From NCBI RefSeq assembly GCF_030408775.1, contig NZ_CP047210.1:992001-1056000 (forward strand): a stretch of 64,000 nucleotides of DNA, read 5' to 3'. The first letter of the stretch is position 1. Every line of letters starts with the position of its first letter. Position numbers and translations under genes: made by a program. The stretch is from Corynebacterium fournieri (GTDB lineage Bacteria > Actinomycetota > Actinomycetes > Mycobacteriales > Mycobacteriaceae). A model generated the notes under the pieces. That model was not told the DNA's origin, made no database searches, and worked only from the letters and a program-made list of their open reading frames with translations. Positions 19,327 through 28,008 of the stretch are shown here, piece after piece.

Positions 19327-21108
19327 ATGGGCTTCACCACACCGAGTTATTCGCTCAAGGACCTATTTTCCCGCGCGGAGCGTGCAGAATTGCAGCTGCC
19401 CGACTTCCAGCGGGCGTACCTGTGGGACGTCGATAGAATCCGCACCCTGGTGGCCTCGGTGCTGCGCGGATACCCGGTTGGTGCGTTTCTCGCGCTCGAC
19501 ACCCGCAACACCGGGCAACGGTTTAAGCCGCGCCCGATTGAAGGGGTGCGCGCAGACGGCGTGGAGCCAGGGCTGTTGCTTCTCGACGGTCAACAGCGCC
19601 TCACCTCCCTCTACCAGGCCTTCAAGGGGGACGGTGAACTCAAGGGTGAAATCAAGACCGTGGACTTCCTCGGCCGCCCCATCCGGCGTCGATTCATGGT
19701 GGACGTGCGCACAGCGGTAGCTGCAGACCCGATGCCGGTGGAAGCTCTGTTCGCCGTGGACGAGACTGGGCGGGTGCGCTCGCACTTCGGTCCCGCCGTC
19801 GACGGTGAGCTGGATACGCGCGAGGCCTATATCGAACACGGTGTCATCCCGGTGAGCATGCTGCTGTGGAAAGAAGGCAACGAGCTGCTGGTGGACATGG
19901 CTGCGCAAACCCAGGACGAATCGCTGCGCGATGCCGCCAAGCGCTTTATCAACCAGGTCACCCAGGAGCTGCCTGCGTACGACATCCCCGTTATCCGTGT
20001 GGACCGGGAAACCACCCAGGCCGGTGTGGGCCAGATTTTCGCCTTTGCCAATTCCGCCGGCGTGCAGATGGACGTATTCGAGCTGTTGACTGCGGTGTTC
20101 GCGGCGGAAAACGAGGAGTTCGTGCTGGCCGAGCACTGGGCGGGGGTCGAGCGGCAGCTGCGCGAGCACCCCGTGCTGGACAGCGTGGGGCGCGTGGGAT
20201 TCCTGCGCGCGTTGTCGCTGCTGCTGACCAGCCGCCGCGGGCCTGCGCTGGGGCACCGCGGCGACATCTTGAACATCACGCTCGAGGAGTACCTCGGCCA
20301 CGCCGACGAGATGGTGGAGGGGTTCTGTGCGGCAGCGGCCTTCTTGGAGGAGCGGCGTGTGGTCTCCGCCGGCCAAGTGCCGTACCCGGAGCAGCTCATT
20401 CCGCTGGCCGTCATCCTGGCGCGCCTGGCCGAAGATGCGGACGCGTTGGCCCGCCCGGATGCTGCTGACCGCCTCAACCGCTGGTTCTGGTGCGGAGTGT
20501 TCGGCGAGCTGTACGGTTCGCACGCCCCGACCATCCGCATCGGATTAGACGTAACTGAGGTCACCCCGTGGGTGCGCGGCGACACCGACGAGCTGCCGCG
20601 GACAGTGGCGGACGCGCGATTTCACGAATCCCGCCTGCGCAGCGCCAGTCCGGACAGCGGTGTCTATCGCGGCCTGTACTCCCTGCTCATGGCACGAGGT
20701 GCCCGCGACTGGCGCACCGCAGAGCCGTTTACCGCCGAAAGCGTGTCGCAGCTGCAACCGCGCTTCCGCCAGGTGTTCCCGCCCGAATTCCTTGCCGCCA
20801 CCGGCGCGTTGGAGGCGGACCCGCAGTTGGCGTTGTCGGTGCTCAACCGCACACCCATGGGCAGGCGCACCGACGTGGTCATCGAGCACAACGAGCCGAA
20901 GCGGTACCTGCCGCGGCTGCAGTCGAAGTCCCTGCTGGAAGACGACGAATTCGACGCGATGCTGGAAGGCCACGAGATAGATCCGGATCTACTGCTCGCC
21001 TCCGACTGGGAGGGCTTCATCGCAGACCGCCGGCAGCGTTTCGTGGGCATGATCGAATACGCCATGGACCGCGCAGCCGTGCGGGACTGGGCACCGGGTG
21101 AGGCCTAG
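19327..21108 (+). CDS. DUF262 (GmrS/DndB-ParB-like) domain protein
   Basis: This is a 593-residue protein of the DUF262 family, the NTP-dependent ParB-like domain found in the GmrSD type IV restriction enzyme and many lone defence-associated proteins. Near the N-terminus are LPDFQRAYLWDVDRIRTLVA and, around residue 95, LLLDGQQRLTSLYQAF; these are the family's (F/Y)QRxYxW and DGQQR motifs. The C-terminal half is helical and I see no convincing DUF1524 HNH motif; VIEHNEPKRYLPRLQSKSL is the only His-Asn-containing candidate. TACCCT lies 8 nt before the ATG, so it may be leaderless. It overlaps the next lipoprotein gene at TAGTG, which suggests co-expression. Restriction activity is not shown by sequence alone. 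Confidence 0.8.
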   Translation: MGFTTPSYSLKDLFSRAERAELQLPDFQRAYLWDVDRIRTLVASVLRGYPVGAFLALDTRNTGQRFKPRPIEGVRADGVEPGLLLLDGQQRLTSLYQAFKGDGELKGEIKTVDFLGRPIRRRFMVDVRTAVAADPMPVEALFAVDETGRVRSHFGPAVDGELDTREAYIEHGVIPVSMLLWKEGNELLVDMAAQTQDESLRDAAKRFINQVTQELPAYDIPVIRVDRETTQAGVGQIFAFANSAGVQMDVFELLTAVFAAENEEFVLAEHWAGVERQLREHPVLDSVGRVGFLRALSLLLTSRRGPALGHRGDILNITLEEYLGHADEMVEGFCAAAAFLEERRVVSAGQVPYPEQLIPLAVILARLAEDADALARPDAADRLNRWFWCGVFGELYGSHAPTIRIGLDVTEVTPWVRGDTDELPRTVADARFHESRLRSASPDSGVYRGLYSLLMARGARDWRTAEPFTAESVSQLQPRFRQVFPPEFLAATGALEADPQLALSVLNRTPMGRRTDVVIEHNEPKRYLPRLQSKSLLEDDEFDAMLEGHEIDPDLLLASDWEGFIADRRQRFVGMIEYAMDRAAVRDWAPGEA

Positions 21109-21962
21109 TGCGCTCACGCAAGGTTGCCGCAGGTGCTGCTGCGGTGGCGCTTTCCGTCCTGCTTTCCGCCTGCGCTCCCGAAGCGCAGCTCAGCCCGCTC
21201 GAGCGTGCTCGCGGCGTGAACCAGTCCAGGCACGTGGCAAAGCTGTTTGCGCCCGAGCCGGAAGTGGTCGACGACGTGCTGGGGATCAAAACCACCAAGC
21301 TGTTTTTCCCGTCCTCTGAAACGCTCGTGTTGAGTGACACCTCCGTTGAGGCGCAGCTGCGGGCAGCGTCCATCGCGGTGACCACCAACGCTCCGATGAT
21401 GGTGTACGACCCCAGCCGCCACGCCGAATACATGCGGATGATCGCGGACATGCACACCGTCACAGTGCTCACGGTCGGGGACGTGACCATCGCGCCGTCC
21501 TCGGGAGCGGTGCGGGTGCGCCGCGATCCGGGGGGCCTGCGCTCGCTGGAGGAAATGACCGCGCTGCGCTACAAAGAGCGCACGGTGAATACCCCCGAAG
21601 ACGCGGTGCGTGAGGTTTCCAACCTGTACCAGCTCGAGCCAACCTGGCTGCGCGCCTCGTGGGACGACCCGGTAGTGCTGCCGGCGGCCACCCCGGAACC
21701 GTTTCCCATCCAATCGCGCCGCGACGCCAACATGGCCCCTCGGGTGGTGGCCACCTGGGAAACTTCCATAGCGGCGGTGGCAAACGCCCGCAGCTACGGC
21801 GCGAATGTGACCGTGGTGCCGCTGGCAGACCCCCGGCGCAGTGAGGAGACCCTGTTCGCCATGGCCGGATTGGCGCAGCGGCCGCTCGTTGCCCTGGGGA
21901 GCCAATTCGGCACTTCCGAGGAACTGGCGCAGCGTATCCGCGAGGCCGAAGCGGCCTACTAG
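21108..21962 (+). CDS. lipoprotein with CWB2-like fold, paralogue of the 24.0 kb gene
   Basis: This is a 284-residue lipoprotein. The signal peptide ends in a lipobox (VALSVLLSAC-APE). The body shows the alternating pattern of cell-wall-binding-repeat-2-like proteins (KTTKLFFPSSETLVLSDTSV, then QLRAASIAVTTNAPMMVYD, then MHTVTVLTVGDV). The same pattern is in the protein encoded at 24033. It also shares a C-terminal motif (ALGSQFGTSEELAQRIREAE against LGRQFGSNENFQARAALAD). GTG 21108 overlaps the preceding TAG by one base. Function unknown; it is extracytoplasmic and lies just upstream of serA. Confidence 0.75.
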   Translation: MRSRKVAAGAAAVALSVLLSACAPEAQLSPLERARGVNQSRHVAKLFAPEPEVVDDVLGIKTTKLFFPSSETLVLSDTSVEAQLRAASIAVTTNAPMMVYDPSRHAEYMRMIADMHTVTVLTVGDVTIAPSSGAVRVRRDPGGLRSLEEMTALRYKERTVNTPEDAVREVSNLYQLEPTWLRASWDDPVVLPAATPEPFPIQSRRDANMAPRVVATWETSIAAVANARSYGANVTVVPLADPRRSEETLFAMAGLAQRPLVALGSQFGTSEELAQRIREAEAAY

Positions 21963-22010
21963 CGCAATAGAATAAGCGGCGATTTATCTATCAGTCGTTG
22001 AGGAGATCCT

Positions 22011-22961
22011 GTGCATTCCAACGCACCCATTGTGCTCATCGCGGACCCGCTTGCCCCCGAAGCCGAACAGGCGCTCGGCAATGAGACGGAGATCCGCCGC
22101 GTCGCCGGAAGTCGCCGGGCCGAACTACTCAAAGCGGTGCGCGACGCTGACGCGCTGATCGTGCGTTCCTCCACCGAAGTGGATGCGCAGGTCATCGACG
22201 CTGCGCCGAAGCTGAAGGTGATAGGCCGCGCCGGGGTGGGGGTGGACAACATCGACGTGGAGGCTGCCGGGCGCCGCGGCATCGTGGTGGCCAACACGCC
22301 AACCGCCAACATCCATTCCGCTTGCGAGCACACCATCGCGTTGCTGCTCGCCGCGGCGCGCCGCATCCCGGCTGCGAACGCCTCTACCCACGCAGGTGCG
22401 TGGGAGCGCTCAAGGTTCCAAGGCACGGAAATTTACGGCAAGACACTTGGCATCGTCGGCTTCGGCCGTGTCGGCCAGCTCGTCGCCGAACGCATGGCGG
22501 CTTTCGGGGCGGATGTCATCGCCTATGACCCGCATCCAAACCAGGAGGCCGCCGAGCGCCTCGGCGTCGAGTTTTCCGGGCTGGAGGCGCTGGTGGCGCG
22601 TGCGGATTTTGTCACCGTGCACGTGCCAAAAACGCCGGAGACACAGATGCTGTTTGATGCTGCGCTGCTGCATTCGGCCAAACCCGGGCAGATTCTGGTG
22701 AATACGTCCCGCGGCGGGGTAGTAGACGAGGCGGCGTTGGCGGAAGTGCTGCGCGACGGCCCGCTCGCCGCTGCGGGCATCGACGTGTTTGCGCAGGAGC
22801 CGCCGCAGGATTCGCCACTGCTCGGTCTGGACAACGTGGTGCTCACGCCGCACCTCGGCGCGCAGACCCGCGAGGCGCAGGCACGGGCAGGTGTGGATGT
22901 GGCTCGCGCGGTGTTGTGCGCGCTTCGCGGAGAACCCGTCCCGGGCGCCATCGGCGGGTGA
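22011..22961 (+). CDS. serA: D-3-phosphoglycerate dehydrogenase, short form lacking ASB and ACT domains
   Basis: This is a 316-residue 2-hydroxyacid dehydrogenase that corresponds to the catalytic part of SerA, the first enzyme of serine synthesis. [20 protein letters not shown], the Rossmann motif [17 protein letters not shown], the catalytic Arg in [14 protein letters not shown], Glu in [12 protein letters not shown] and His in LTPHLGAQT are all present. Actinobacterial SerA is normally about 530 residues with an ASB domain and an ACT serine-binding domain. Here the frame ends ([11 protein letters not shown]) right after the catalytic core, and the leuB leader begins 44 nt later. The location between ilvC and leuB matches serA of C. 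glutamicum. It should not be serine-feedback inhibited through ACT. GTG start after aggagatcct. Confidence 0.88.
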   Translation: MHSNAPIVLIADPLAPEAEQALGNETEIRRVAGSRRAELLKAVRDADALIVRSSTEVDAQVIDAAPKLKVIGRAGVGVDNIDVEAAGRRGIVVANTPTANIHSACEHTIALLLAAARRIPAANASTHAGAWERSRFQGTEIYGKTLGIVGFGRVGQLVAERMAAFGADVIAYDPHPNQEAAERLGVEFSGLEALVARADFVTVHVPKTPETQMLFDAALLHSAKPGQILVNTSRGGVVDEAALAEVLRDGPLAAAGIDVFAQEPPQDSPLLGLDNVVLTPHLGAQTREAQARAGVDVARAVLCALRGEPVPGAIGG

Positions 22962-22966
22962 TAGTG

Positions 22967-23001
22967 TGGAACCCGTCCTACGATGTGAGAGAAGGGTTCC
23001 A
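22967..23001 (+). promoter_or_regulatory. inverted repeat in the leuB leader
   Basis: TGGAACCC (22967-22974) and GGGTTCCA (22994-23001) form a perfect 8-bp inverted repeat that ends 4 nt before the leuB ATG and covers the only purine-rich ribosome-site candidate (agaagggt). It could be an operator or a hairpin that hides the ribosome site. In C. glutamicum leuB is controlled by LtbR; whether this is its site is not known. Confidence 0.5.
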
Positions 23002-23005
23002 GGGT

Positions 23006-24022
23006 ATGAAAATTGCAGTGCTGGCTGGAGACGGCATCGGCCCAGAGGTCATGGCAGAAGGCCTCAAGGTGCTCGGCGCCGTCCGCGACGACGTGGAGAC
23101 CACGGACTTCGACTTGGGTGCGCGCCGCTACCTGCGCAACGGCGAGCTGCTCACGGACGCGGACCTGGACGCGCTGAAGGAGCACGACGCCATCCTGCTC
23201 GGCGCGATCGGCGACCCCGAGCGGGTGCCGGCGGGTGTGCTCGAGCGCGGCCTGCTGCTGCCACTGCGCTTCAAGCTCGACCATTACGTCAACCTGCGTC
23301 CGTCGCGCCTCTATCCGTCCTCAGTCAGCCCGCTGGCGAATCCCGGGGAGATCGACTTCGTGGTCGTTCGCGAAGGGACCGAGGGCCTCTACGCCGGCAA
23401 CGGTGGGGCGCTGCGCCAAGGCACCGAGCACGAGGTGGCAAGCGAGGTGTCCCAGAACACCTACTTCGGTGTGGAGCGCGTCGTGCGCTACGCCTTCGAG
23501 CTGGCCATGACGCGGCGCAAGAAGCTCACGCTCGTGCACAAGACAAACGTGCTGGTCAACGCCGGGGGGCTGTGGCAGCGCGTCGTCGACGAGTTGCAGG
23601 CCGAGTTCCCTGAGGTGGAGGTGGACTACAACCACATCGACGCCGCCACCATCTACATGGTGCAAGATCCAAAGCGCTACGACGTCATCGTCACCGACAA
23701 CCTCTTCGGCGACATTCTCACCGATCTTGCCGGCGCGGTTGCCGGTGGCGTGGGGCAGGCATGCTCCGGAAACATCAACGCCGCCAAGGAGTTTCCGTCC
23801 ATGTTCGAGCCGGTCCACGGCTCCGCCCCGGACATCGCGGGCCAGGGCATTGCCGACCCGACTGCGATGATCCTGTCCGTGGCCATGATGCTGCGGTTTT
23901 TGGGCGACGAAGACAACGCCGCGCGCATCGAGCAGGTGGTCGAGGACGATGTGGCGCAGCGTTGCGACGCCAAGGAGGGAACCGCCGAAGTAGGTGACAG
24001 GATCGCCGCGGCCCTCCAGTAG
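23006..24022 (+). CDS. leuB: 3-isopropylmalate dehydrogenase
   Basis: This 338-residue NAD-dependent enzyme performs the oxidative decarboxylation step of leucine synthesis. Motifs: [35 protein letters not shown], the substrate arginines in [22 protein letters not shown], and the metal and NAD sites ITDLAG-like [13 protein letters not shown] and [18 protein letters not shown]. Full length. I use ATG 23006; the frame extends upstream only through serA. It pairs functionally with leuCD at 57-59 kb. Confidence 0.97.
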   Translation: MKIAVLAGDGIGPEVMAEGLKVLGAVRDDVETTDFDLGARRYLRNGELLTDADLDALKEHDAILLGAIGDPERVPAGVLERGLLLPLRFKLDHYVNLRPSRLYPSSVSPLANPGEIDFVVVREGTEGLYAGNGGALRQGTEHEVASEVSQNTYFGVERVVRYAFELAMTRRKKLTLVHKTNVLVNAGGLWQRVVDELQAEFPEVEVDYNHIDAATIYMVQDPKRYDVIVTDNLFGDILTDLAGAVAGGVGQACSGNINAAKEFPSMFEPVHGSAPDIAGQGIADPTAMILSVAMMLRFLGDEDNAARIEQVVEDDVAQRCDAKEGTAEVGDRIAAALQ

Positions 24023-24032
24023 GGTGGTGCGC

Positions 24033-25493
24033 ATGCATGTGACCCGCACAATTCCCGCCCTTTTCGCCGCGACTGCACTGCTAATCTCCGGCTGCAGCGA
24101 CTCTGAGGGAGGAATCGCAGATTCGCTCGGCGGCGGCAAGTCGCTCGAGACGAATGGTGACGAGGTCATCCAGGACACCGACGGCACCGGCGTCGAGGTC
24201 TCCAAACGTCTCTTCGACAAGGCTGACACGGTGGTGGTTTCGGGCAAGGAGCGCGACCAGCAGCTCAAGGCTGCGGCTGTTGCCGTCAAGCTCGGCGCGC
24301 CGATGCTGACGCGTCACGACGGCGCGGACGCGGCCGTTGACGCCGAGGTGGAGCGCCTGGGCGCAAGCCGCGTGATCAACGTGCCGGGCGAGGAAGAGGA
24401 GGTGGACGCGGTCGCCTCCGCCGAGCCGGCGGGTGACGCCGCCGCGATTGCCTCCCTGGAGCCGGGCAGCCCCAGCGAGTTGGCCATGCCCCCGATGTTT
24501 GCCACCGCACTGTCCTCGCGCGCATCCGTGGCCACCGCCCGCGCGGCTGGCGCGGACGTGCAGGTGCTCGCGGCGCCGGATCCGCGCGCGACGCAGGAGA
24601 GCATGCGCACTGTCACCGAGCAGGACACGCTCGCGCTGGGGCGGCAGTTCGGCTCGAACGAGAATTTCCAGGCGCGCGCGGCTTTGGCGGACAACGGTGA
24701 GTTGCCGGGCGGCGGCGGTCTGGTCTTCCCGGGCAGGCGGATGGTGGCGCTGTACGGCCATCCCTACGGCCCGGATCTGGGCGTGATGGGCGAGCAGGAC
24801 CCGGCTGCGGCGGTGGAGCTGGCCAAGAAGTACGCCACTGACTACCAGCCGTTCGACGACCAGCCGGTCGTCCCTGCTTTCGAGATCATCGCTACCGTCG
24901 CCTCCGGCGGCCCGGGCGACGATGGCAACTTCTCCAACGAGACGCCGATGGAGGACTTGGTGCCCTACGTCGACGCGATCGTCGATGCTGGAGGCTACGC
25001 CGTGATTGACCTGCAGCCAGGTCAGGGCAGCTTCTTGGAGCAGGCGAAGCTGTACGAGGAGCTGCTCAAGCGCCCGAATGTGGGACTCGCGCTGGACGCC
25101 GAGTGGAAGCTCAACCCGGGTGAGGCCCCGCTGTCTCGCGTCGGCAGCGCCACCTCCGGCGAGGTCAATGAGGTGGCGGATTGGCTCGCCACTCTGGTGC
25201 GCGAGAATAATCTGCCGCAGAAGGCACTGGTCGTTCACCAGTTCAACGCGGCGATGTTCCCGGACCGCGAAAACATTGTCACCGGCCAGCCGGAGTTGGC
25301 CTGGGTGCTGCACGCAGACGGCCACGGCGACCCGCAGCAGAAGTTCGAGACCTGGGACGTGCTGCGCCAGGGGCTGGACCCGAACTTCTTTATGGCGTGG
25401 AAGAACTTCTTCGACGAGGATTTCCCCACCTTCTCCCCGGAGCAGACGTACCGCGACGTGCATCCACGCCCCTGGTTTGTGAGCTACCAGTAA
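24033..25493 (+). CDS. lipoprotein with CWB2-like N-terminal domain and barrel-like C-terminal domain
   Basis: This is a 486-residue lipoprotein with the lipobox ALLISGC-SDS. Residues about 60-230 resemble cell-wall-binding repeat 2 (KRLFDKADTVVVSGKERDQQ, AAAVAVKLGAPMLTRHDGAD, VERLGASRVINVPG). Residues about 235-486 form a separate alpha/beta domain with GRRMVALYGHPYGPDLGVMG, YAVIDLQPGQGSFLEQA, VGLALDAEWKLNPGE and ALVVHQFNAAMFPDREN, resembling a TIM barrel of unknown activity. It is a longer paralogue of the 21108 lipoprotein; the two flank serA-leuB. TAGGGT ends 7 nt before the ATG, so it may be leaderless. Role at the cell surface is inferred. Confidence 0.75.
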   Translation: MHVTRTIPALFAATALLISGCSDSEGGIADSLGGGKSLETNGDEVIQDTDGTGVEVSKRLFDKADTVVVSGKERDQQLKAAAVAVKLGAPMLTRHDGADAAVDAEVERLGASRVINVPGEEEEVDAVASAEPAGDAAAIASLEPGSPSELAMPPMFATALSSRASVATARAAGADVQVLAAPDPRATQESMRTVTEQDTLALGRQFGSNENFQARAALADNGELPGGGGLVFPGRRMVALYGHPYGPDLGVMGEQDPAAAVELAKKYATDYQPFDDQPVVPAFEIIATVASGGPGDDGNFSNETPMEDLVPYVDAIVDAGGYAVIDLQPGQGSFLEQAKLYEELLKRPNVGLALDAEWKLNPGEAPLSRVGSATSGEVNEVADWLATLVRENNLPQKALVVHQFNAAMFPDRENIVTGQPELAWVLHADGHGDPQQKFETWDVLRQGLDPNFFMAWKNFFDEDFPTFSPEQTYRDVHPRPWFVSYQ

Positions 25494-25535
25494 AAACAGT
25501 CCCAGCCGTGGCGCGCGCCACGGTATGGTTGCTCC

Positions 25536-27401
25536 ATGAGTGTGGAGCTTGAAGAGGTCTCCGGTTTCCTCGCCCAGCACGAGCCGTTTTCGACGCTGCC
25601 CGAGGAGACCCTGCGGGCCCTTCCCGCCCGGATGGGCATCACCTACGTCCGTCGCGGCGACACCGTGATAGAGGTGGGCCAGCCCAACGACACCTTGTAC
25701 GTGATCCGCTCCGGAGCGGTGGACATTGTCAGTGACGGCGGCATGCTTTTAGACCGTCGTGAAGCGGGCTTGAACTTCGGCTACTCCACGCTGGTGGGCG
25801 AGCGGGAATCCGCCTACCTCATGCAGGCGGTCGAAGACAGTATTTTGCTCATGCTCCCGCGCGATGCGTTTGCGCAGCTGCTGGAGCGGTTCCCCGACAT
25901 GGGGCGCTTTTTCCAAACTGCTTCTCGACGAGTGCGCGCCGCCGCCGAAGAAGTCCGCGACAGCGGCGCCACCGACGTGCTGCGCACCCCGCTGCGCGAG
26001 ATCTTCGCCGGTCGCGCAGCTGTGGACACAGATGCCGGCGTGAGCATCGCGGAAGCCGCGGAGCTAATGGACGCCGAGGAGGTCAGCTGCTTGATCCTCA
26101 CCGGCGACGACGGCATCGCGGGCATCATCACCGACGCCGACATGCGCTCGCGGGTGGTGGCACGCCGGATTGATCCGGCGCGGCCGGTCTCTTCAGTGAT
26201 GACCACCACGGTGCGCACCATCGCGCCTGACGCGCTCGTGTTCGAGGCGATGTTGACCATGAGCGAATTGGGCATCCACCACCTGCCGGTCGCCGACCAG
26301 TCTGAGGTGCTCGGCGTAGTCACCGCGGCGGACATCATGCGCCTGTTGCAGGCTGACCCGATCTACTTGGCGGCGGATGTGGCGCGCAGTTGCCTGGACG
26401 AGCTTGAGGGTGCCTACAGGGACGCGGGCAGGGTAGCGGTGCGGTTTTTCGAGCGCGGCGCGTCGGCCGGGGAGACGCAGCGCCTGCTCACCTCGATCGC
26501 GGACGCGGTGGCGAGGAGGTTGGGTGCTTTAGGCGTCGAAAAGCTGGGGCCGCCTCCTGTGCCTTTCGCCTTCGTTGCTGTCGGCTCGCAGGCGCGTGGG
26601 GAGATGGGCCCGGCCAGCGACCAGGACAATGCGCTGGTGCTTGCCGACGATTACGATCCCGCCGCGCACGGACAGTACTTCGACCAGCTCAGCACGTTTA
26701 TCTGCGAGGGGCTCGACCGCGCCGGCCAGACGCTGTGCCCGGGCGAGATGATGGCGATGAACCCGAAATGGCGCATGACGGTGCAGCAGTGGGACCGCGT
26801 TTTCCACGGCTGGGTTACCGCTCCGCAGCCGGACGCGTTGCTGCATGCGCAAGTGTTCTTCGACTTCCGGGCGGTATTCGGCTACGGCGAGGGCTGGCAG
26901 GAGATGGCCGCGCGCGTGCGAGCTTCCGCACTCTCGTCTGCCCACCGGTCTCGGCGCCTGCACACGCACCTCGCCGCGCTCGCGACGTTTCGGGAGCCGC
27001 CAGTGGGGTTCTTCCGCGGCTTCGTGGTCGAGCGTAGCGGCGAATACGCCCACACGCTGGACATCAAGCGCGGCGGCACGGCAGCGGTGGTGCAGATGGC
27101 CCGGCTGTACGCCATCGCGGCCGGCGCGGACGAGGTGGACACTATCTCGCGCCTGAACGCCGCCGCGGGCGGACCGGTCTCGGCCAAGGGAGCGGCGGAT
27201 CTGCTCGACGCCTACGAGTACCTCGCCGATCTGGCCATGCGCCACCAGGCCGCGCAGGTGCGCGCGGGGGAACAACCTAACTACCACGTCGACCCGAAGC
27301 AGCTGCCCGAACGCGACCGAGCGGCGCTGCGCGACGCGTTCGGGGTGATCAAATCGCTGCAGAACGCGCTGACCACCGCGTACCCGACCAGGGCGGTGTA
27401 A
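25536..27401 (+). CDS. cNMP-binding / CBS / DUF294 nucleotidyltransferase-like protein
   Basis: This is a 621-residue multidomain cytosolic protein. Residues 15-120 form a cyclic-nucleotide-binding fold (VRRGDTVIEVGQPNDTLYVI). Residues 150-265 are two CBS repeats (VSIAEAAELMDAEEVSCLIL, then MTMSELGIHHLPVADQ). Residues about 335-480 form a GlnD-type nucleotidyltransferase domain with GSQARGEMGPASDQDNALVL, the GS-x9-DxD-like active site. An all-helical DUF294 C-terminal domain ends the protein. Proteins of this design are common next to a DnaQ-like exonuclease, as here (3-nt gap). Substrate unknown. TATGGT ends 6 nt before the ATG and no ribosome site is seen. Confidence 0.88.
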   Translation: MSVELEEVSGFLAQHEPFSTLPEETLRALPARMGITYVRRGDTVIEVGQPNDTLYVIRSGAVDIVSDGGMLLDRREAGLNFGYSTLVGERESAYLMQAVEDSILLMLPRDAFAQLLERFPDMGRFFQTASRRVRAAAEEVRDSGATDVLRTPLREIFAGRAAVDTDAGVSIAEAAELMDAEEVSCLILTGDDGIAGIITDADMRSRVVARRIDPARPVSSVMTTTVRTIAPDALVFEAMLTMSELGIHHLPVADQSEVLGVVTAADIMRLLQADPIYLAADVARSCLDELEGAYRDAGRVAVRFFERGASAGETQRLLTSIADAVARRLGALGVEKLGPPPVPFAFVAVGSQARGEMGPASDQDNALVLADDYDPAAHGQYFDQLSTFICEGLDRAGQTLCPGEMMAMNPKWRMTVQQWDRVFHGWVTAPQPDALLHAQVFFDFRAVFGYGEGWQEMAARVRASALSSAHRSRRLHTHLAALATFREPPVGFFRGFVVERSGEYAHTLDIKRGGTAAVVQMARLYAIAAGADEVDTISRLNAAAGGPVSAKGAADLLDAYEYLADLAMRHQAAQVRAGEQPNYHVDPKQLPERDRAALRDAFGVIKSLQNALTTAYPTRAV

Positions 27402-27404
27402 TAG

Positions 27405-27962
27405 ATGTTCTTCGGGCCGAAGAAGCGAAAGATCGATCCTGGCTGCCTGCTCGCCGTGGATGTAGAAACGACGGGGCTCAAACCCGCTCGCCACCAACTC
27501 GTGTCCGTGGGCTGGGTGCCGGTAAACGGGCGCGTCATCGACCTTTCCGCGGCACAGTACTTCGTGCTGCGCGGTGCACAGGTGGGCGATTCCGCGACTT
27601 TGCACGGGGTGACCGACGACGATGTCGCCGAGCACGGCCGCGAACCGGCGGAGGTGCTGGAGGCGTTCTTGGGCGCGATTCAGGGGCGTGAGCTGCTCGC
27701 GCACTTCGCGCAGATGGAAACCGGGTTTTTGTCCCAGCTGCACACCGAAGTTCGCGGCACCTCCTGGCGGTTGCACGACAGTGAGGTGGTGGACACCCTG
27801 GTTCTTGAGCGCCGCCATATGGAGCGCATGGGGACCTACCCGCGCGGCGAGGACCTCCGTCTCGCCCGGGTGCGCGAGCGCTACGGCCTGCCGGCTTACG
27901 CCAACCACAACGCGCTCACCGATGCCATTGCCTGCGCGGAGCTGTACCTCGCGCTGACATGA
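27405..27962 (+). CDS. DnaQ-like 3'-5' exonuclease with altered motif II
   Basis: This is a 185-residue DEDDh exonuclease-like protein. Motif I is AVDVETTGLKP, motif III is HNALTDA (His and Asp five residues apart). Motif II, normally AHNxxFDxxFL, reads AHFAQMETGFL, so the usual Asp is Glu; activity may be reduced or metal preference altered. It starts 3 nt after the DUF294 protein and is clearly in its operon, a gene pair also seen in proteobacteria. It is not likely to be the polymerase proofreading subunit, given this context. Confidence 0.85.
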   Translation: MFFGPKKRKIDPGCLLAVDVETTGLKPARHQLVSVGWVPVNGRVIDLSAAQYFVLRGAQVGDSATLHGVTDDDVAEHGREPAEVLEAFLGAIQGRELLAHFAQMETGFLSQLHTEVRGTSWRLHDSEVVDTLVLERRHMERMGTYPRGEDLRLARVRERYGLPAYANHNALTDAIACAELYLALT

Positions 27963-28008
27963 GATCCGAGTAACGCCACTTTTGGGTAAGGGTTGTATGC
28001 TCTGTCAC

